A DNA stretch of 49,959 bases from the NCBI GenBank assembly GCA_019429125.1, contig JAHYJO010000011.1:1-49959 (forward strand), given 5' to 3'. The first letter of the stretch is position 1. Each line of letters opens with the position of its first letter. Positions 24,400 to 34,004 of the stretch are shown piece after piece. The notes under the pieces were generated by a model that did no database searches, was not told where the DNA came from, and worked only from the letters and a program-made list of their open reading frames with translations. The stretch comes from Nanobdellati archaeon (GTDB lineage Archaea > EX4484-52 > GLR71). Both the position numbers and the translations under genes were made by a program.

Positions 24400-25719
24400 T
24401 CAGCCCATGTTGCCCATCATACCTTTGAACATCTTTGCCATAGGACCGCGCTTCAGCATCTTGCCACTCTTGAATTTCTTCATCATCTTTTTAGTCTGGT
24501 CATAATGTTTTATCAAGTCACGGACTTCTTCTGGCTTTGTCCCGGAACCACCAGCTATGCGCACATATCGGGATCTGTCAAGAATAACTGGTTTCTCACG
24601 CTCTTTCTTTGTCATGGAATCCATCATGTATTTCCATTTTGTCATCTTATCTTCTTGGACATCAAGCATGTCTTTGGGTAGTTTTATGTTACCCATGCCA
24701 GGTATCATCTCAAGCATCTTTGACATAGACCCCATCTTTTTTGTACTCTCTATCTGGTTGTAGAATGTGTTAAGATCAAAATCACCTTTCATTATATCTA
24801 TTGCAGTCTTTGGGTCTATTGCATCTTTTGCTTTCTCAATCAAGGTCTCAAGGTCACCCATACCAAGAAGTCTTGAGACAAAACGTACAGGGTCATAAAG
24901 TTCTATGTCTTCTGGCTTTTCACCATTGCCTAAGAATTTGACGTTGACATCTGCAGCATGACATGCTGAAAGTGCGCCACCACCTTTTGCCGATGAGTCC
25001 ATCTTTGTCACTATGACACCTGTCAACCCTACCAGATCGTTGAAGGTTCTTGCCTGTGTCTCTGCGGTCTGGCCTATGTCACCGCTTATGACAAGGATTT
25101 TTTCATCAGCATCAATTGCCTTGTCAATCTTTTTTAATTCAGATGCAAGCTCGTCATCAATTGCGGAACGGCCTGCAGAGTCTATTATTATTACGTCTTT
25201 TGCTGCGAGAATTTTCATGCCATCTTTTACAATCTTGACAGGGTCTTTTTGTTTTGCATCACCGTAGACGTCTATGTTTATCTGTTTACCTAAGGATTTC
25301 AACTGCTCATAAGCTGCAGGACGCCAGGTGTCGCAAGATATGGCACCCACTGTGAGTCCGTGTTTCTGATAATATTTTGCGATCTTTGCAGTTGTTGTAG
25401 TCTTACCTGACCCGAAAAGACCTAAAAGAAGTATTGTCTGCTTTTCAAGTTTTATTTCTGCTTTTTTTTCGCCCAGAAACTTAACAAGCTCTTCGTAGAC
25501 TATGTTTACCACATGCTCGCGCCTTGTAAGACCGGGTGGTAGATTATCTTTCAGTGCTTTTGTTTTTATGTTTTTTGAAAGTTCAAAGACTAGCTTTACA
25601 TTTACATCTGACTGAATTAGTGAGCGCTGGATGTCTTTTATTAGCGCTTCAACTGCAGTCTTGTCTGCGACGCCTAACTTTGCAAATCTGGATATAGAAT
25701 CTTTGAGCTTGTCAAACAT
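24400..25719 (-). CDS. Signal recognition particle protein SRP54
   Basis: The GTPase subunit of the signal recognition particle binds signal sequences and SRP RNA in the cytoplasm. The 439-aa protein has an N-domain helical bundle (1-95), a G-domain with LFGSGKTTTTAKIA, DTWRPAAYEQL, IDSAGRSAID and TKMDSSAKGGGALSA, and a methionine-rich M-domain (from about 300) ending in KKMMKKFKSGKMLKRGPMAKM. The third GTPase motif reads DSAGR rather than the usual DTAGR. A TATA box 25 bases before ATG 25719 supports a leaderless start. No SRP RNA gene is seen in the window. Confidence 0.96.
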   Translation of the reverse strand: MFDKLKDSISRFAKLGVADKTAVEALIKDIQRSLIQSDVNVKLVFELSKNIKTKALKDNLPPGLTRREHVVNIVYEELVKFLGEKKAEIKLEKQTILLLGLFGSGKTTTTAKIAKYYQKHGLTVGAISCDTWRPAAYEQLKSLGKQINIDVYGDAKQKDPVKIVKDGMKILAAKDVIIIDSAGRSAIDDELASELKKIDKAIDADEKILVISGDIGQTAETQARTFNDLVGLTGVIVTKMDSSAKGGGALSACHAADVNVKFLGNGEKPEDIELYDPVRFVSRLLGMGDLETLIEKAKDAIDPKTAIDIMKGDFDLNTFYNQIESTKKMGSMSKMLEMIPGMGNIKLPKDMLDVQEDKMTKWKYMMDSMTKKEREKPVILDRSRYVRIAGGSGTKPEEVRDLIKHYDQTKKMMKKFKSGKMLKRGPMAKMFKGMMGNMG

Positions 25720-25739
25720 GATAATAATTATTTAAGAAG

Positions 25740-25748
25740 TTTTAAATA
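25740..25748 (-). promoter_or_regulatory. TATA box of the SRP54 gene
   Basis: TATTTAAAA on the minus strand is centred about 25 bases before ATG 25719. Confidence 0.55.
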
Positions 25749-25784
25749 GATTTTCTGAAAAAGTCAGATATTGTAATGTGTTTA

Positions 25785-26261
25785 TCACTTGTGATATAGT
25801 TCAGGTCGTTCATTAAGAATATCTAATATAGCATCATCTGTTATCTTATCTACAGTTTCTATATACCTGATTATTGTTATGAAATGATTTGTTGCATCTG
25901 ATTTAAGAGAATTATTGAATTTACTAAGCTGGTTTACCTGTTCCGCGAAGATGTCTGAGATTTTATTATGACCATATGCGAAAAAATATAAGTTCCATTC
26001 CTGACGATTTGATATCTCACTGATATTATCTTCAGTAAAACGTATGCTGGGCATAAATTTTCCTGCAGGAGGTCTTAGTTCAAGATTAACTGGATTCTTG
26101 ATAAATACGGAGTTGTAACCTTTAAGATGATTTTTAGGGGTCGCATAATCTATTTTTTTAAGATTACCTACTGTAAGATAATTAGAACATAAGACTAGAA
26201 TAAGTTCTCCTTCAGTTATTCTTTCAGCTTCGTAATTTCTTAAAAATTCTGGGAATTTCAT
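25785..26261 (-). CDS. Hypothetical protein, 158 aa
   Basis: I do not recognise this protein. It begins MKFPEFLRNYEAERITEGEL at ATG 26261, with TTTGGAG as ribosome binding site 8-14 bases upstream. It has no membrane segment or signal peptide, one cysteine, and a helical C-terminal third (FAEQVNQLSKFNNSLKSD onwards). It sits upstream of SRP54 on the same strand with a 65-base gap that holds the SRP54 promoter, so the two are probably separate units. Confidence 0.6.
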   Translation of the reverse strand: MKFPEFLRNYEAERITEGELILVLCSNYLTVGNLKKIDYATPKNHLKGYNSVFIKNPVNLELRPPAGKFMPSIRFTEDNISEISNRQEWNLYFFAYGHNKISDIFAEQVNQLSKFNNSLKSDATNHFITIIRYIETVDKITDDAILDILNERPELYHK

Positions 26262-26635
26262 TGATTAACTCCAAAGTGATAACTTTATAAATGTTTGTTA
26301 AGAGGCATTAGAATATGGAAGATTAGAAATTATTATTTCCCAAAAATTAAATTGGTCGTCAATTTGACCACATTGTTTTAATTACGACCACATACTATAC
26401 AAATGTTTTTATACAAATGTTTTGTTTCATTTGATAATTATTGTAAAAATAAAGTTATTTCAATTGAACAGTTATAAACTTTTCAAGAATGTCTCTGTTC
26501 TTTACTTCAGGATAGAACATTAGACTGTATATGTCTTTTATCTTTTAGTTTATCAGTTTTGAGTAAGTATTTAGATCACGAGATTAATTTTTTTCGTCAA
26601 TAAAATATGTTAGTAATTTATGTTGGCAACCAATA
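26262..26635. other. Intergenic region with short repeats, no gene seen
   Basis: 374 AT-rich bases lie between the ends of two minus-strand genes. I see no credible ORF or tRNA. It holds a 6-bp inverted repeat AAATTG-gtcgt-CAATTT near 26350-26366, a wider GGTCG/CGACC pair, and a tandem 14-base repeat (listed separately). Confidence 0.6.
26396..26423. repeat. Perfect 14-base tandem duplication
   Basis: TATACAAATGTTTT occurs twice back to back (26396-26409 and 26410-26423). It could be a slippage product or a double operator site. Confidence 0.8.
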
Positions 26636-27316
26636 TCATCTGTCAATCAACTTTGCGGCTTTTATTATGAGGATGCCTGAATTGTATTCTGCTCTTTTTT
26701 CGGAATCTGTGATTTGTATCTTTTTCTTGAAGAAGGGCGCATCTAAGACTGTGGTCTCAAGCTCACCACCTTCACCTGCAGGGTTTATCTCGTATTTGTC
26801 TTTTAAGACGATTAGTTTTTCAATTATTTGTTTGTCTAGTTTTTTTCCTAGCCAAGTCTCGTCAAATGGGTATGCGAAGATGCCTGAAATTATTATGTTG
26901 TAGTCTTTTTCTACAAGCTCGTTTAACAGTTCTACTTGATCTTTCATCCAAAGTGGGTTGATGCATGCGAGGTCTAACTTGTCACAAATTGCTTGTATTC
27001 TTTTTGCTTGATAGATGGATTGTATTGCGCCTGTGACTATGCCCTCCAGATGGTATTTTTCTTTTGCGGTTTTGATTGCTTTTTCAAGGTCTTTCAACTC
27101 TTTTTCTTTTACGCCGTCGGTTTCGACTTTTAGAAGTGGTATGCCTATGGCTTCCGCCTGCAGGTTTGTGATGTTGATGTTGGGGGTGTGAAACATGTAG
27201 CTTTCCTTGTTTTTTGAAATGATGGTGATAAGGCAGACTACTTCTTCTTTTTGCATGGTGATATCTAGTGCATATGTGGAATCTTTGCCACCTGAAAATA
27301 AGACACCCAGTTTCAT
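26636..27316 (-). CDS. Diphthine-ammonia ligase (Dph6) family ATPase
   Basis: This N-type ATP pyrophosphatase performs the last step of diphthamide formation on elongation factor 2, amidating diphthine with ammonium. The 226-aa protein has the PP-loop MKLGVLFSGGKDSTYAL at the N-terminus, GIVTGAIQSIYQAKRI in the middle, and the family signature INPAGEGGELETTVLDAPFF near residue 180. Length and motifs match archaeal MJ0570-type proteins, which lack the C-terminal endoribonuclease-like domains of eukaryotic Dph6. The start is ATG 27316. It is a single gene with no clear operon partner. Confidence 0.93.
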   Translation of the reverse strand: MKLGVLFSGGKDSTYALDITMQKEEVVCLITIISKNKESYMFHTPNINITNLQAEAIGIPLLKVETDGVKEKELKDLEKAIKTAKEKYHLEGIVTGAIQSIYQAKRIQAICDKLDLACINPLWMKDQVELLNELVEKDYNIIISGIFAYPFDETWLGKKLDKQIIEKLIVLKDKYEINPAGEGGELETTVLDAPFFKKKIQITDSEKRAEYNSGILIIKAAKLIDR

Positions 27317-27443
27317 ATAGTTATAATCAGCAAGTAATTATTTAATGTTTTTTGTTGAAATTGATTGTATCAGATGGTATAAATTTGAAATTGTATAATC
27401 TGGAAGGGATTTAATATGGTTGGATATGGTAAAACTTATATAA

Positions 27444-27879
27444 CCTAAATTTGACAGTTTTAAAACTATTTCATTTTGAAAACCTATTTGACAGTTGGTA
27501 ATTATTGAGCATTTTTGCTTGAGTTAATCATGAAATTTATTTATTTTTTACTAAAATATACTAATTTTGGGATAAAAATAAGACTAAATGTCTTTTTTAT
27601 TCCTAATTTTTCTAAATTTTAGCCCAACTGTCAAATTCATTTGGCTAATTTTTGTGAATTTTCTTAATTTTTATTAAAGATTAAATCTGAATTTCAATAT
27701 AGATCAAACAATAATACAATATTTTGACTTGGGTATACAAACTGTCAAATAAAGTATTAAAAAATATGTGAAAAAACGTAATAAACACAATCAATTAACA
27801 TACTAATATCTTTCAAATTCAGTTTTTGAAAAAATGCTAAAAAATAAAAAAGGTCAGAAATGTCAAAGTTGGGCTATAA
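27444..27879. repeat. Duplicated element, copy 1, with four TTTGACAGTT sites
   Basis: This region is repeated at 40046-40393. Bases 27444-27494 match 40046-40096 almost perfectly, and from about 27623 to 27879 the similarity continues to 40393 with small gaps; copy 1 has roughly 80 extra bases between the two blocks. It contains TTTGACAGTT at 27450 and 27487 and the reverse complement AACTGTCAAA at 27626 and 27740. The right end covers the first codons of the zinc-ribbon gene at 27834. Apart from that gene I see only very short frames. Confidence 0.85.
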
Positions 27880-28106
27880 AAATAAATGATGGTGATAAGG
27901 TACAATATAAATGTCTGGTATGTGGTGACAAAATATTGAGTGCTGACATTTCTGAAAAGCCACCATGGATTATGGCATTTAAAGGATTCATGGATACACA
28001 GAATATTCCTTATTGCCCTAAATGTAATGAGATACCTAAATATAATGGAAACTCTATGAGTTTAACCACACATGAAAAAGAATCTATTATGAACTTTTTA
28101 GTATGA
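27834..28106 (+). CDS. Small zinc-ribbon protein, 90 aa
   Basis: The protein has four cysteines in two CxxC knuckles (CLVCGD near residue 29 and CPKCNE near residue 62) plus an early CQSW. This is a plausible zinc ribbon with a Trp-rich middle (EKPPWIMAFKGFM). It is lysine-rich at the N-terminus (MLKNKKGQK). I do not recognise the family. It follows a long non-coding region carrying repeated TTTGACAGTT sites, and a T9 tract follows the stop. The first 15 or so codons and the whole upstream region recur at 40046-40393, where the start codon and frame are lost, so this is the intact member of a duplicated unit. Confidence 0.7.
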   Translation: MLKNKKGQKCQSWAIKINDGDKVQYKCLVCGDKILSADISEKPPWIMAFKGFMDTQNIPYCPKCNEIPKYNGNSMSLTTHEKESIMNFLV

Positions 28107-28115
28107 TTTTTTTTT
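28107..28115 (+). terminator. T9 terminator after the zinc-ribbon gene
   Basis: Nine T directly follow the TGA stop, a typical archaeal oligo-T terminator, just before the end of the convergent helicase gene. Confidence 0.6.
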
Positions 28116-28119
28116 AAAA

Positions 28120-30042
28120 TCAAATCACATCAATGTCGCCCATTGAGTGTTCAATCTTTTCTTCTATTGATTTTAGAGCGTTCAATAGGTCTTTGTCTTT
28201 TGTCGCATTTTTAATCTGACCTATGCGATCAATTATCTGTCTGAATAGACGGATTGCGTCGCCCTCTAAAAGATTAGTATTATCAATTATATCAAAGATG
28301 CTCTCACCACTATAGCAGGGATAGACTAGTGCAGTCATATTTCTCATAGAATTGAATTTGTCAACTGTTGAAAGGTAATAATCTAACATTATTTTATCTT
28401 CGAGCTTGTGCACAGACGGATTGTCATACAACCTATAGAATTCGTCTTTGGGTTTTGCCTCATATGCAAGGCAGGCAACCAACAGGAATATATCATAGTC
28501 ATCAAGCGCCCTATAAAAGTCGGTGCCAAAAATCTCGCCGGTCGCAATCTCTTCGGAATATATCCGTGTTGTGAAAATGCCTTTAAGAGTCAATGTGTTA
28601 TCATCTATATAGCTCAGTTTCTCAAGTTCTTTTTTGATGTTGTTGAAGTTACGGTAGATGACGGCGGTCTTCTCAGTATCAAAACGGTTGCCATATTTTT
28701 GATAGGTATTGAAATTCTTGCACAATATATGATTTATCTCGTCAGGATTGTGTTGCCTAACTAGATTCAATACTGTGTTTACTGAAAGCCTAAACTGCGA
28801 TTTTATCGGCTCGGTATCATCAGTTGTCATATTTTTAAGTATTTCATAATTAAAGTCGCGCTGATCTACAATTGCATAGGCAAAACCTTGTTTGTCAATG
28901 CCACGGCGTCCCGCACGGCCTGCAATCTGGAAATATTCTTTTGAATTGAGATACCTGAAAGTTACACCGTCAAATTTCATCATAGAATCAAAGCATACGC
29001 TTTTTGCAGGCATATTAATACCTACTGCAAATGTTTCTGTCGTGTAGAGAACCTTGATTAGGCCTATTGAAAAAAGTTCCTCAACAAGCTCTTTGATTAT
29101 AGGTAAGAGTCCTGCGTGATGGAATGCAATCCCGTAAGGAAGTACATTTCTTAGATCTTGTGTAGATTTCAGATTATTTATTTCTTGTGGCGCAGCACTT
29201 AATTTTTTACGAACATAAGACGTTATCTCACTGTTTGTCTTGAACATGTCTGATTTTGAAAGTTCTAATGCGTTCTTCTGGCATTTCTGTCGGGAAAAAG
29301 TGAAAAAGAAACATGGTAATTTGTCTTTGATCTGAGATATGAGTTCTATGTGTGTCTTTATTTGATATATTTTCTTTTTTTGTGGTATTCTGAAACCTTT
29401 ATTGAATATTTTGTGCTTTCGTCTGTTTGCTTTTATGTCATCAAGTGTGGCAATGCCTAGTTCGCTGTCAAAAAAAGTCCGATGCAAAGGAACTGGGCGC
29501 ACGTCATTTATTATAGTATCAACCGTGTGGCCTTTTATGGCTTCAATCCAGTCCGCAAACTCGCGCGCGTTAGGAATCGTTGCTGAAAGGCAGAGCATGC
29601 GCACATTCTCGGCTGAAAACATTATGGACTCTTCCCAGACGTAACCGCGCTCGATATCATTTATGAAATGTATCTCGTCAAATATTACATAAGCTAAATT
29701 TTTCAATGCTGCATCTTTTATAATTGCCATGTTACGGTAAATCTCGGTTGTCATGATGACAATTGGCGCATTTGGATTTATTGTGATGTCACCAGTTATC
29801 AGACCAACACGTTCCTTGCCATATTCTTTTGAGAATTCTTTGTACTTCTGGTTTGACAGAGCTTTTATGGGGGCTGTGTAGATTACAGTTATGCCTTTAC
29901 CTATATATTTGTCTATTATGTAATCGGCGATAAGAGTCTTGCCTGAACCTGTGGGCGCAGAAACTACAACAGAATGATTATTATCGATTGAATCTATTGC
30001 ATCTACCTGAAACTTGTCCAATGTCAGACCTTTATAGTCCAT
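28120..30042 (-). CDS. Ski2-like superfamily 2 helicase
   Basis: An ATP-dependent RNA (or DNA) helicase of the Ski2/Mtr4/Dob1 group, 640 aa. Motifs: SAPTGSGKTLIADYI (Walker A), TAPIKALSNQKY (Ia), FDEIHFIND (DExH), LCLSATIPNAREFADWI, GIAFHHAGLLPIIKELV, LYTTETFAVGINMPAKSV and QIAGRAGRRGID (VI). The rest is a helical C-terminal region. It lacks the arch insertion of eukaryotic Mtr4 and is shorter than Hel308. Archaeal members are thought to act in RNA processing or with the exosome, which is an inference here. The frame is open to TTG 30096, but ATG 30042 has a TATA box exactly 27 bases upstream. Confidence 0.9.
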   Translation of the reverse strand: MDYKGLTLDKFQVDAIDSIDNNHSVVVSAPTGSGKTLIADYIIDKYIGKGITVIYTAPIKALSNQKYKEFSKEYGKERVGLITGDITINPNAPIVIMTTEIYRNMAIIKDAALKNLAYVIFDEIHFINDIERGYVWEESIMFSAENVRMLCLSATIPNAREFADWIEAIKGHTVDTIINDVRPVPLHRTFFDSELGIATLDDIKANRRKHKIFNKGFRIPQKKKIYQIKTHIELISQIKDKLPCFFFTFSRQKCQKNALELSKSDMFKTNSEITSYVRKKLSAAPQEINNLKSTQDLRNVLPYGIAFHHAGLLPIIKELVEELFSIGLIKVLYTTETFAVGINMPAKSVCFDSMMKFDGVTFRYLNSKEYFQIAGRAGRRGIDKQGFAYAIVDQRDFNYEILKNMTTDDTEPIKSQFRLSVNTVLNLVRQHNPDEINHILCKNFNTYQKYGNRFDTEKTAVIYRNFNNIKKELEKLSYIDDNTLTLKGIFTTRIYSEEIATGEIFGTDFYRALDDYDIFLLVACLAYEAKPKDEFYRLYDNPSVHKLEDKIMLDYYLSTVDKFNSMRNMTALVYPCYSGESIFDIIDNTNLLEGDAIRLFRQIIDRIGQIKNATKDKDLLNALKSIEEKIEHSMGDIDVI

Positions 30043-30065
30043 AGTAATATTTCGGTGAAAGACAC

Positions 30066-30072
30066 ATATAAA
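30066..30072 (-). promoter_or_regulatory. TATA box of the helicase gene
   Basis: TTTATAT on the minus strand is centred 27 bases before ATG 30042 and decides that start. Confidence 0.6.
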
Positions 30073-30129
30073 GGAGTAGTGTTTGACAATATTCAAAATT
30101 AAAAAAATTGTTTAAGAATTAGTCCTAAA

Positions 30130-30744
30130 TCAAGACTTAATCTTCTTTAGCCGGAAGACGTTTTCTCGCTCCATCTCTTCAAGACGCAGTTTGATGAAGG
30201 CTTCTTGTTCTTTCATCTCAGGGATTGCTTTAAACTCTAGCGCATTTACACGGCGCTTGGTCTTTTCAATCTCTTCAATTAGGCGCCGGACAGATGTCTC
30301 AACTTCGGCTGCAAGGATAATTTTCTGAACTACTTGTTCATAACCGTTTGTTGCTTCATTTATGTAAGGTGAACATTTTACTCGGCCGTAACCACGCTCA
30401 AAAATTGATTTTCTGACGCTGTCTGAACTTATCTTTGGGACAACCACACCCATTATGTTTTTTGTATCTAGAGTTATTACTGGCTTGTCTTTTAGTGCGG
30501 TGGCTGCTGAAATTAAAGCCGTCTTTCCATCAATTGCTTGCGCAATATCTACGTCAGTCTTGGCTTTTGCATAGATCTCATTAAGCTCGGTACGGATGGT
30601 CTTTGCTTTCTTTAAAATCTCAAAAAAATCTAGGATTAGACCGTCTCTTTTTTTCTTGAGAAGATTGTGGCCTGATTTTGCAAGCCGTATCTTCTGCTTA
30701 AGCTTCATCAATTCTGACCTTGTTGGTTTTACTTCAGATGCCAT
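30130..30744 (-). CDS. atpD: A-type ATP synthase subunit D
   Basis: This is the central stalk (rotor shaft) subunit that turns inside the A3B3 head. The 204-aa protein has the typical start of the family, VKPTRSELMKLKQKIRLAKSGHNLLKKKRDGLI, split here as two long coiled-coil helices at the N- and C-terminal ends, with VRRLIEEIEKTKRRVNALE in the second. It is the last gene of the H-I-K-E-C-F-A-B-D operon, 16 bases after subunit B. The sequence before ATG 30744 contains TTGGTGA as ribosome binding site. Confidence 0.95.
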   Translation of the reverse strand: MASEVKPTRSELMKLKQKIRLAKSGHNLLKKKRDGLILDFFEILKKAKTIRTELNEIYAKAKTDVDIAQAIDGKTALISAATALKDKPVITLDTKNIMGVVVPKISSDSVRKSIFERGYGRVKCSPYINEATNGYEQVVQKIILAAEVETSVRRLIEEIEKTKRRVNALEFKAIPEMKEQEAFIKLRLEEMERENVFRLKKIKS

Positions 30745-30760
30745 AGTTTGTCACCAATAT

Positions 30761-32167
30761 TTAAGACTTGTCTTTGTTACCTTCTTTGCCATCTTTTTCG
30801 TTTCCGGATTTAAGATATTTCTCTTTCAAGTCTTTGCTGATTCTTCCAAGCTCATCTTTTGGTATGTTTGAAAGAAGGTCCCATGAAAGTTTAAGTGTCT
30901 CCTCAATAGTCCTGTCTTCATACAATGACTGCTTTACAAATTGGTTCTCAAACTGTTCTGCAAACCTTAAAAGACGCCTGTCTTTTTCTGAAAGCGCTTC
31001 TTCACCGACGATAGCTACAAGACCTCGCAAGTCACGGCCCTCAGCATAGTTTGCATAAAGTTGGTCTGATACTTGCTTGTGGTCTTCCCTTGTTTTTCCT
31101 TTACCAATACCTGAATTCATAAGTCTTGATAGTGATGGTAATACATCTACAGGCGGATAGTTACCTTTCCTGTGAAGCTCACGAGATAGCACAATCTGGC
31201 CTTCAGTTATGTATCCTGTAAGGTCTGGAATTGGGTGTGTTATGTCATCACCTACCATAGTCAATATTGGGATCTGTGTTACTGAACCTTTCTTCCCTTT
31301 GATGATACCTGCACGTTCATAGATCATTGCAAGGTCTGTGTACATGTAACCGGGGTATCCTCGTCGTCCAGGTACTTCTTCTCTTGCAGCACCTATTTCT
31401 CTTAAGGATTCACAGTAGTTTGTCATATCTGTCAATATGACTAAAACATGCATGCCTTTTTCATAAGCTAAATATTCAGCTGCTGTCAATGCCATCCTTG
31501 GAGTTACAAGTCGTTCTACTGCTGGGTCATCTGCAAGATTTAAAAATACTGTTGCGTGTTCAAGAGCACCAGTCTGTTCAAAATCGTCAATAAACTTCTG
31601 TGCATCCTCATTTGTGATACCCATTGCTGCAAAGACTACAGCAAAGTCGCCTTTTTGACCTAATACTTTCGCCTGTCTTGCAATCTGCAATGCTATATCA
31701 TTGTGAGGAAGACCTGAAGCTGAAAATATTGGCAGTTTCTGACCACGGACTAGTGTGTTCATTAAGTCTATTGTTGAAATACCAGTTTGTATGAAATCTG
31801 CAGGGGACTGTCTTGCGTAAGGGTTTATTGCCGCACCTAGGATATCCATCTGTTTTTCTGGTATTATCTCTGAACCGCCATCTATTGGTTTACCTGCACC
31901 GTTAAATATACGTCCTAAGATTTCTTGAGATACTGGCAGGCTGATTGTCTCACCAAGGAAACGTACAGATGACTGCTGGTCAATACCACTTGTGCCTTCA
32001 AATATCTGAACGACTACCATATCATCTGAAGTATCCAGTACCTGACCATTTTTTGTTTCGCCAGATGAAAGCATGACCTTTACAACTTCACCATAACTTA
32101 CAGGGTGAGTCTTTTCTACAAATACTAAAGGTCCTGCAATTCTTTTGATTGTCTTATAATCTTTCAT
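30761..32167 (-). CDS. atpB: A-type ATP synthase subunit B
   Basis: The non-catalytic nucleotide-binding subunit of the A3B3 head, 468 aa. Seen: [20 protein letters not shown], the degenerate P-loop region [56 protein letters not shown] (quoted in part; about residues 255-290) and [20 protein letters not shown]. Three in-frame ATGs exist at 32182, 32179 and 32167. The last is preceded by GGTG at a normal spacing, and the first overlaps the stop codon of subunit A. The C-terminus carries a short lysine/glycine-rich tail. Confidence 0.96.
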   Translation of the reverse strand: MKDYKTIKRIAGPLVFVEKTHPVSYGEVVKVMLSSGETKNGQVLDTSDDMVVVQIFEGTSGIDQQSSVRFLGETISLPVSQEILGRIFNGAGKPIDGGSEIIPEKQMDILGAAINPYARQSPADFIQTGISTIDLMNTLVRGQKLPIFSASGLPHNDIALQIARQAKVLGQKGDFAVVFAAMGITNEDAQKFIDDFEQTGALEHATVFLNLADDPAVERLVTPRMALTAAEYLAYEKGMHVLVILTDMTNYCESLREIGAAREEVPGRRGYPGYMYTDLAMIYERAGIIKGKKGSVTQIPILTMVGDDITHPIPDLTGYITEGQIVLSRELHRKGNYPPVDVLPSLSRLMNSGIGKGKTREDHKQVSDQLYANYAEGRDLRGLVAIVGEEALSEKDRRLLRFAEQFENQFVKQSLYEDRTIEETLKLSWDLLSNIPKDELGRISKDLKEKYLKSGNEKDGKEGNKDKS

Positions 32168-32178
32168 CTTAAACACCA

Positions 32179-33963
32179 TCATTCAAGGTTATCAAATTCC
32201 TTGTCCATATCTTTTGTTATCTTATCCAAAAGTCCATTATAATCTTTCTCAAACTTGACATCAGCAATCATGTTTTTTGATTTCATCAAAATGATTGATG
32301 TTGCTGGAATGCCATTATCCAATGCCTCCACGGCACGGGATGCGAAATGAAGTATTATCTCCATAAGTCTGCATGTCTTTTTTGTGTCACAGTATGTGTC
32401 AACGTCGTGGAATGCATTCTGCTGCAGGAAATATTCTCTTATCATCCTTCCAACTTCAAGTGTGACTTGTTGTTTTTCTGGTAATGCATCTGAACCTACA
32501 AGCTGGACAATTTCCTGAAGTTTTTCTTCTTCTTGTAAAATTACCATGAATTCAGATACTAATTCTGGCCATTTAGGTGATACATTTTCTGCAAACCAGG
32601 GGTTCAATGTATTGTTATAAAGACTGTACGAAGTCAACCAGTTTATTGAAGGGAAATGTCTTCTTTGAGCCAGTTTTGCATCAAGTGCCCAGAACGATTT
32701 TGTGACACGCAATGTGTTTTGTGTGACAGGTTCTGAAAAGTCTCCACCAGGTGGCGATACTGCACCGATTATTGTTACTGAACCATCTTTGTCAGTTCCT
32801 AGTGGTGTGACTCGTCCTGCTCGCTCATAAAACTCTGCAAGTCTTGTTGACAGGTATGCTGGGTAACCTTCTTCACCGGGCATCTCTTCTAGACGTGAGG
32901 AGATTTCACGCATAGCTTCAGCCCAACGTGATGTTGAGTCAGCCATCAATGCTACTGAATATCCCATATCACGGTAATATTCTGCGATTGTGATTCCTGT
33001 GTAGATTGAAGCCTCTCTTGCTGCAACTGGCATGTTGGATGTGTTTGCAATCAAAACTGTTCGGTTCATAAGAGCCTTTCCAGTCTTTGGGTCAATCAGG
33101 TGAGGGAATTCAGTCAATACTTCTGTCATCTCATTGCCTCTTTCACCGCAACCAATATATACTATTATGTCTGCATCAGACCATTTTGCTAGAGCTTGCT
33201 GAGTTACTGTCTTTCCTGCACCGAAAGGTCCAGGGATTGCTGCTGCACCACCTTTTGCAAGAGGGAAGAGTGCATCTAAAACTCGCTGACCTGTAATTAA
33301 TGGTATGCTTGGTAGTAGTTTTTTTCGGGATTTTCTAGGGATTCGGATTGGCCATTTATTTGCAAGCTTTAATTGTTTTCTATCCTCTAAAGTGCCTATC
33401 ACTTCTGTAACATTATATTTTCCAGATTTTATGTCTTTTATTTTTGTCTCTTCGAAATTAGAAGGTATCATGATACTGTGCACTACAGTTTCACTTTCTT
33501 GTACTGTACCTATTATGTCTCCACCTTTTACAGTGTCGCCTTTTTTTACAGTTGCATTGAATTCCCATATTTTCTTAAGGTCAAGACCTGAAGCTGTGAC
33601 ACCACGAGTTATGAAGTCACCCATGCTTTCCATGATGACTGGAAGCGGTCTCTGGATACCATCGTAAATGGATCTCAAAAGTCCTGGACCTAGATAAACA
33701 GTTAATGGCGCACCTGTCGTGACTACGGGTTCACCAGGCATTAAGCCTGTTGTATCTTCATAGACTTGGATGACACTCTTGTCACCATCAATCTGTATGA
33801 CTTCGCCCATAAGAGCTTCGTTACCTACATGGACCACATCATACATCTTTGCAGAGATGCCTTTTGCTACAACAACGGGTCCTGCAATCCTGTAAATCTT
33901 ACCATCTGTCTTAGAGATATCTTTCTTGTCTGTCTGTTTGTCCAATACTTTTTTTGCAACCAT
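32179..33963 (-). CDS. atpA: A-type ATP synthase catalytic subunit A
   Basis: The ATP-making (or hydrolysing) subunit, 594 aa. It has [15 protein letters not shown], the non-homologous insert around residues 120-200, the P-loop [18 protein letters not shown] (family type GPFGSGKT), [31 protein letters not shown] and [17 protein letters not shown]. No intein interrupts the P-loop, unlike some archaeal homologues. ATG 33963 is preceded by AGGTGA; the GTG at 33975 is part of that site. An extra lysine/aspartate-rich stretch of about 20 residues precedes the core. It is coupled to subunit B by overlapping stop and start codons. Confidence 0.97.
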   Translation of the reverse strand: MVAKKVLDKQTDKKDISKTDGKIYRIAGPVVVAKGISAKMYDVVHVGNEALMGEVIQIDGDKSVIQVYEDTTGLMPGEPVVTTGAPLTVYLGPGLLRSIYDGIQRPLPVIMESMGDFITRGVTASGLDLKKIWEFNATVKKGDTVKGGDIIGTVQESETVVHSIMIPSNFEETKIKDIKSGKYNVTEVIGTLEDRKQLKLANKWPIRIPRKSRKKLLPSIPLITGQRVLDALFPLAKGGAAAIPGPFGAGKTVTQQALAKWSDADIIVYIGCGERGNEMTEVLTEFPHLIDPKTGKALMNRTVLIANTSNMPVAAREASIYTGITIAEYYRDMGYSVALMADSTSRWAEAMREISSRLEEMPGEEGYPAYLSTRLAEFYERAGRVTPLGTDKDGSVTIIGAVSPPGGDFSEPVTQNTLRVTKSFWALDAKLAQRRHFPSINWLTSYSLYNNTLNPWFAENVSPKWPELVSEFMVILQEEEKLQEIVQLVGSDALPEKQQVTLEVGRMIREYFLQQNAFHDVDTYCDTKKTCRLMEIILHFASRAVEALDNGIPATSIILMKSKNMIADVKFEKDYNGLLDKITKDMDKEFDNLE

Positions 33964-34004
33964 ATCACAAATCACCTAAACTTCAATATTATTAATTGTT
34001 TTAT

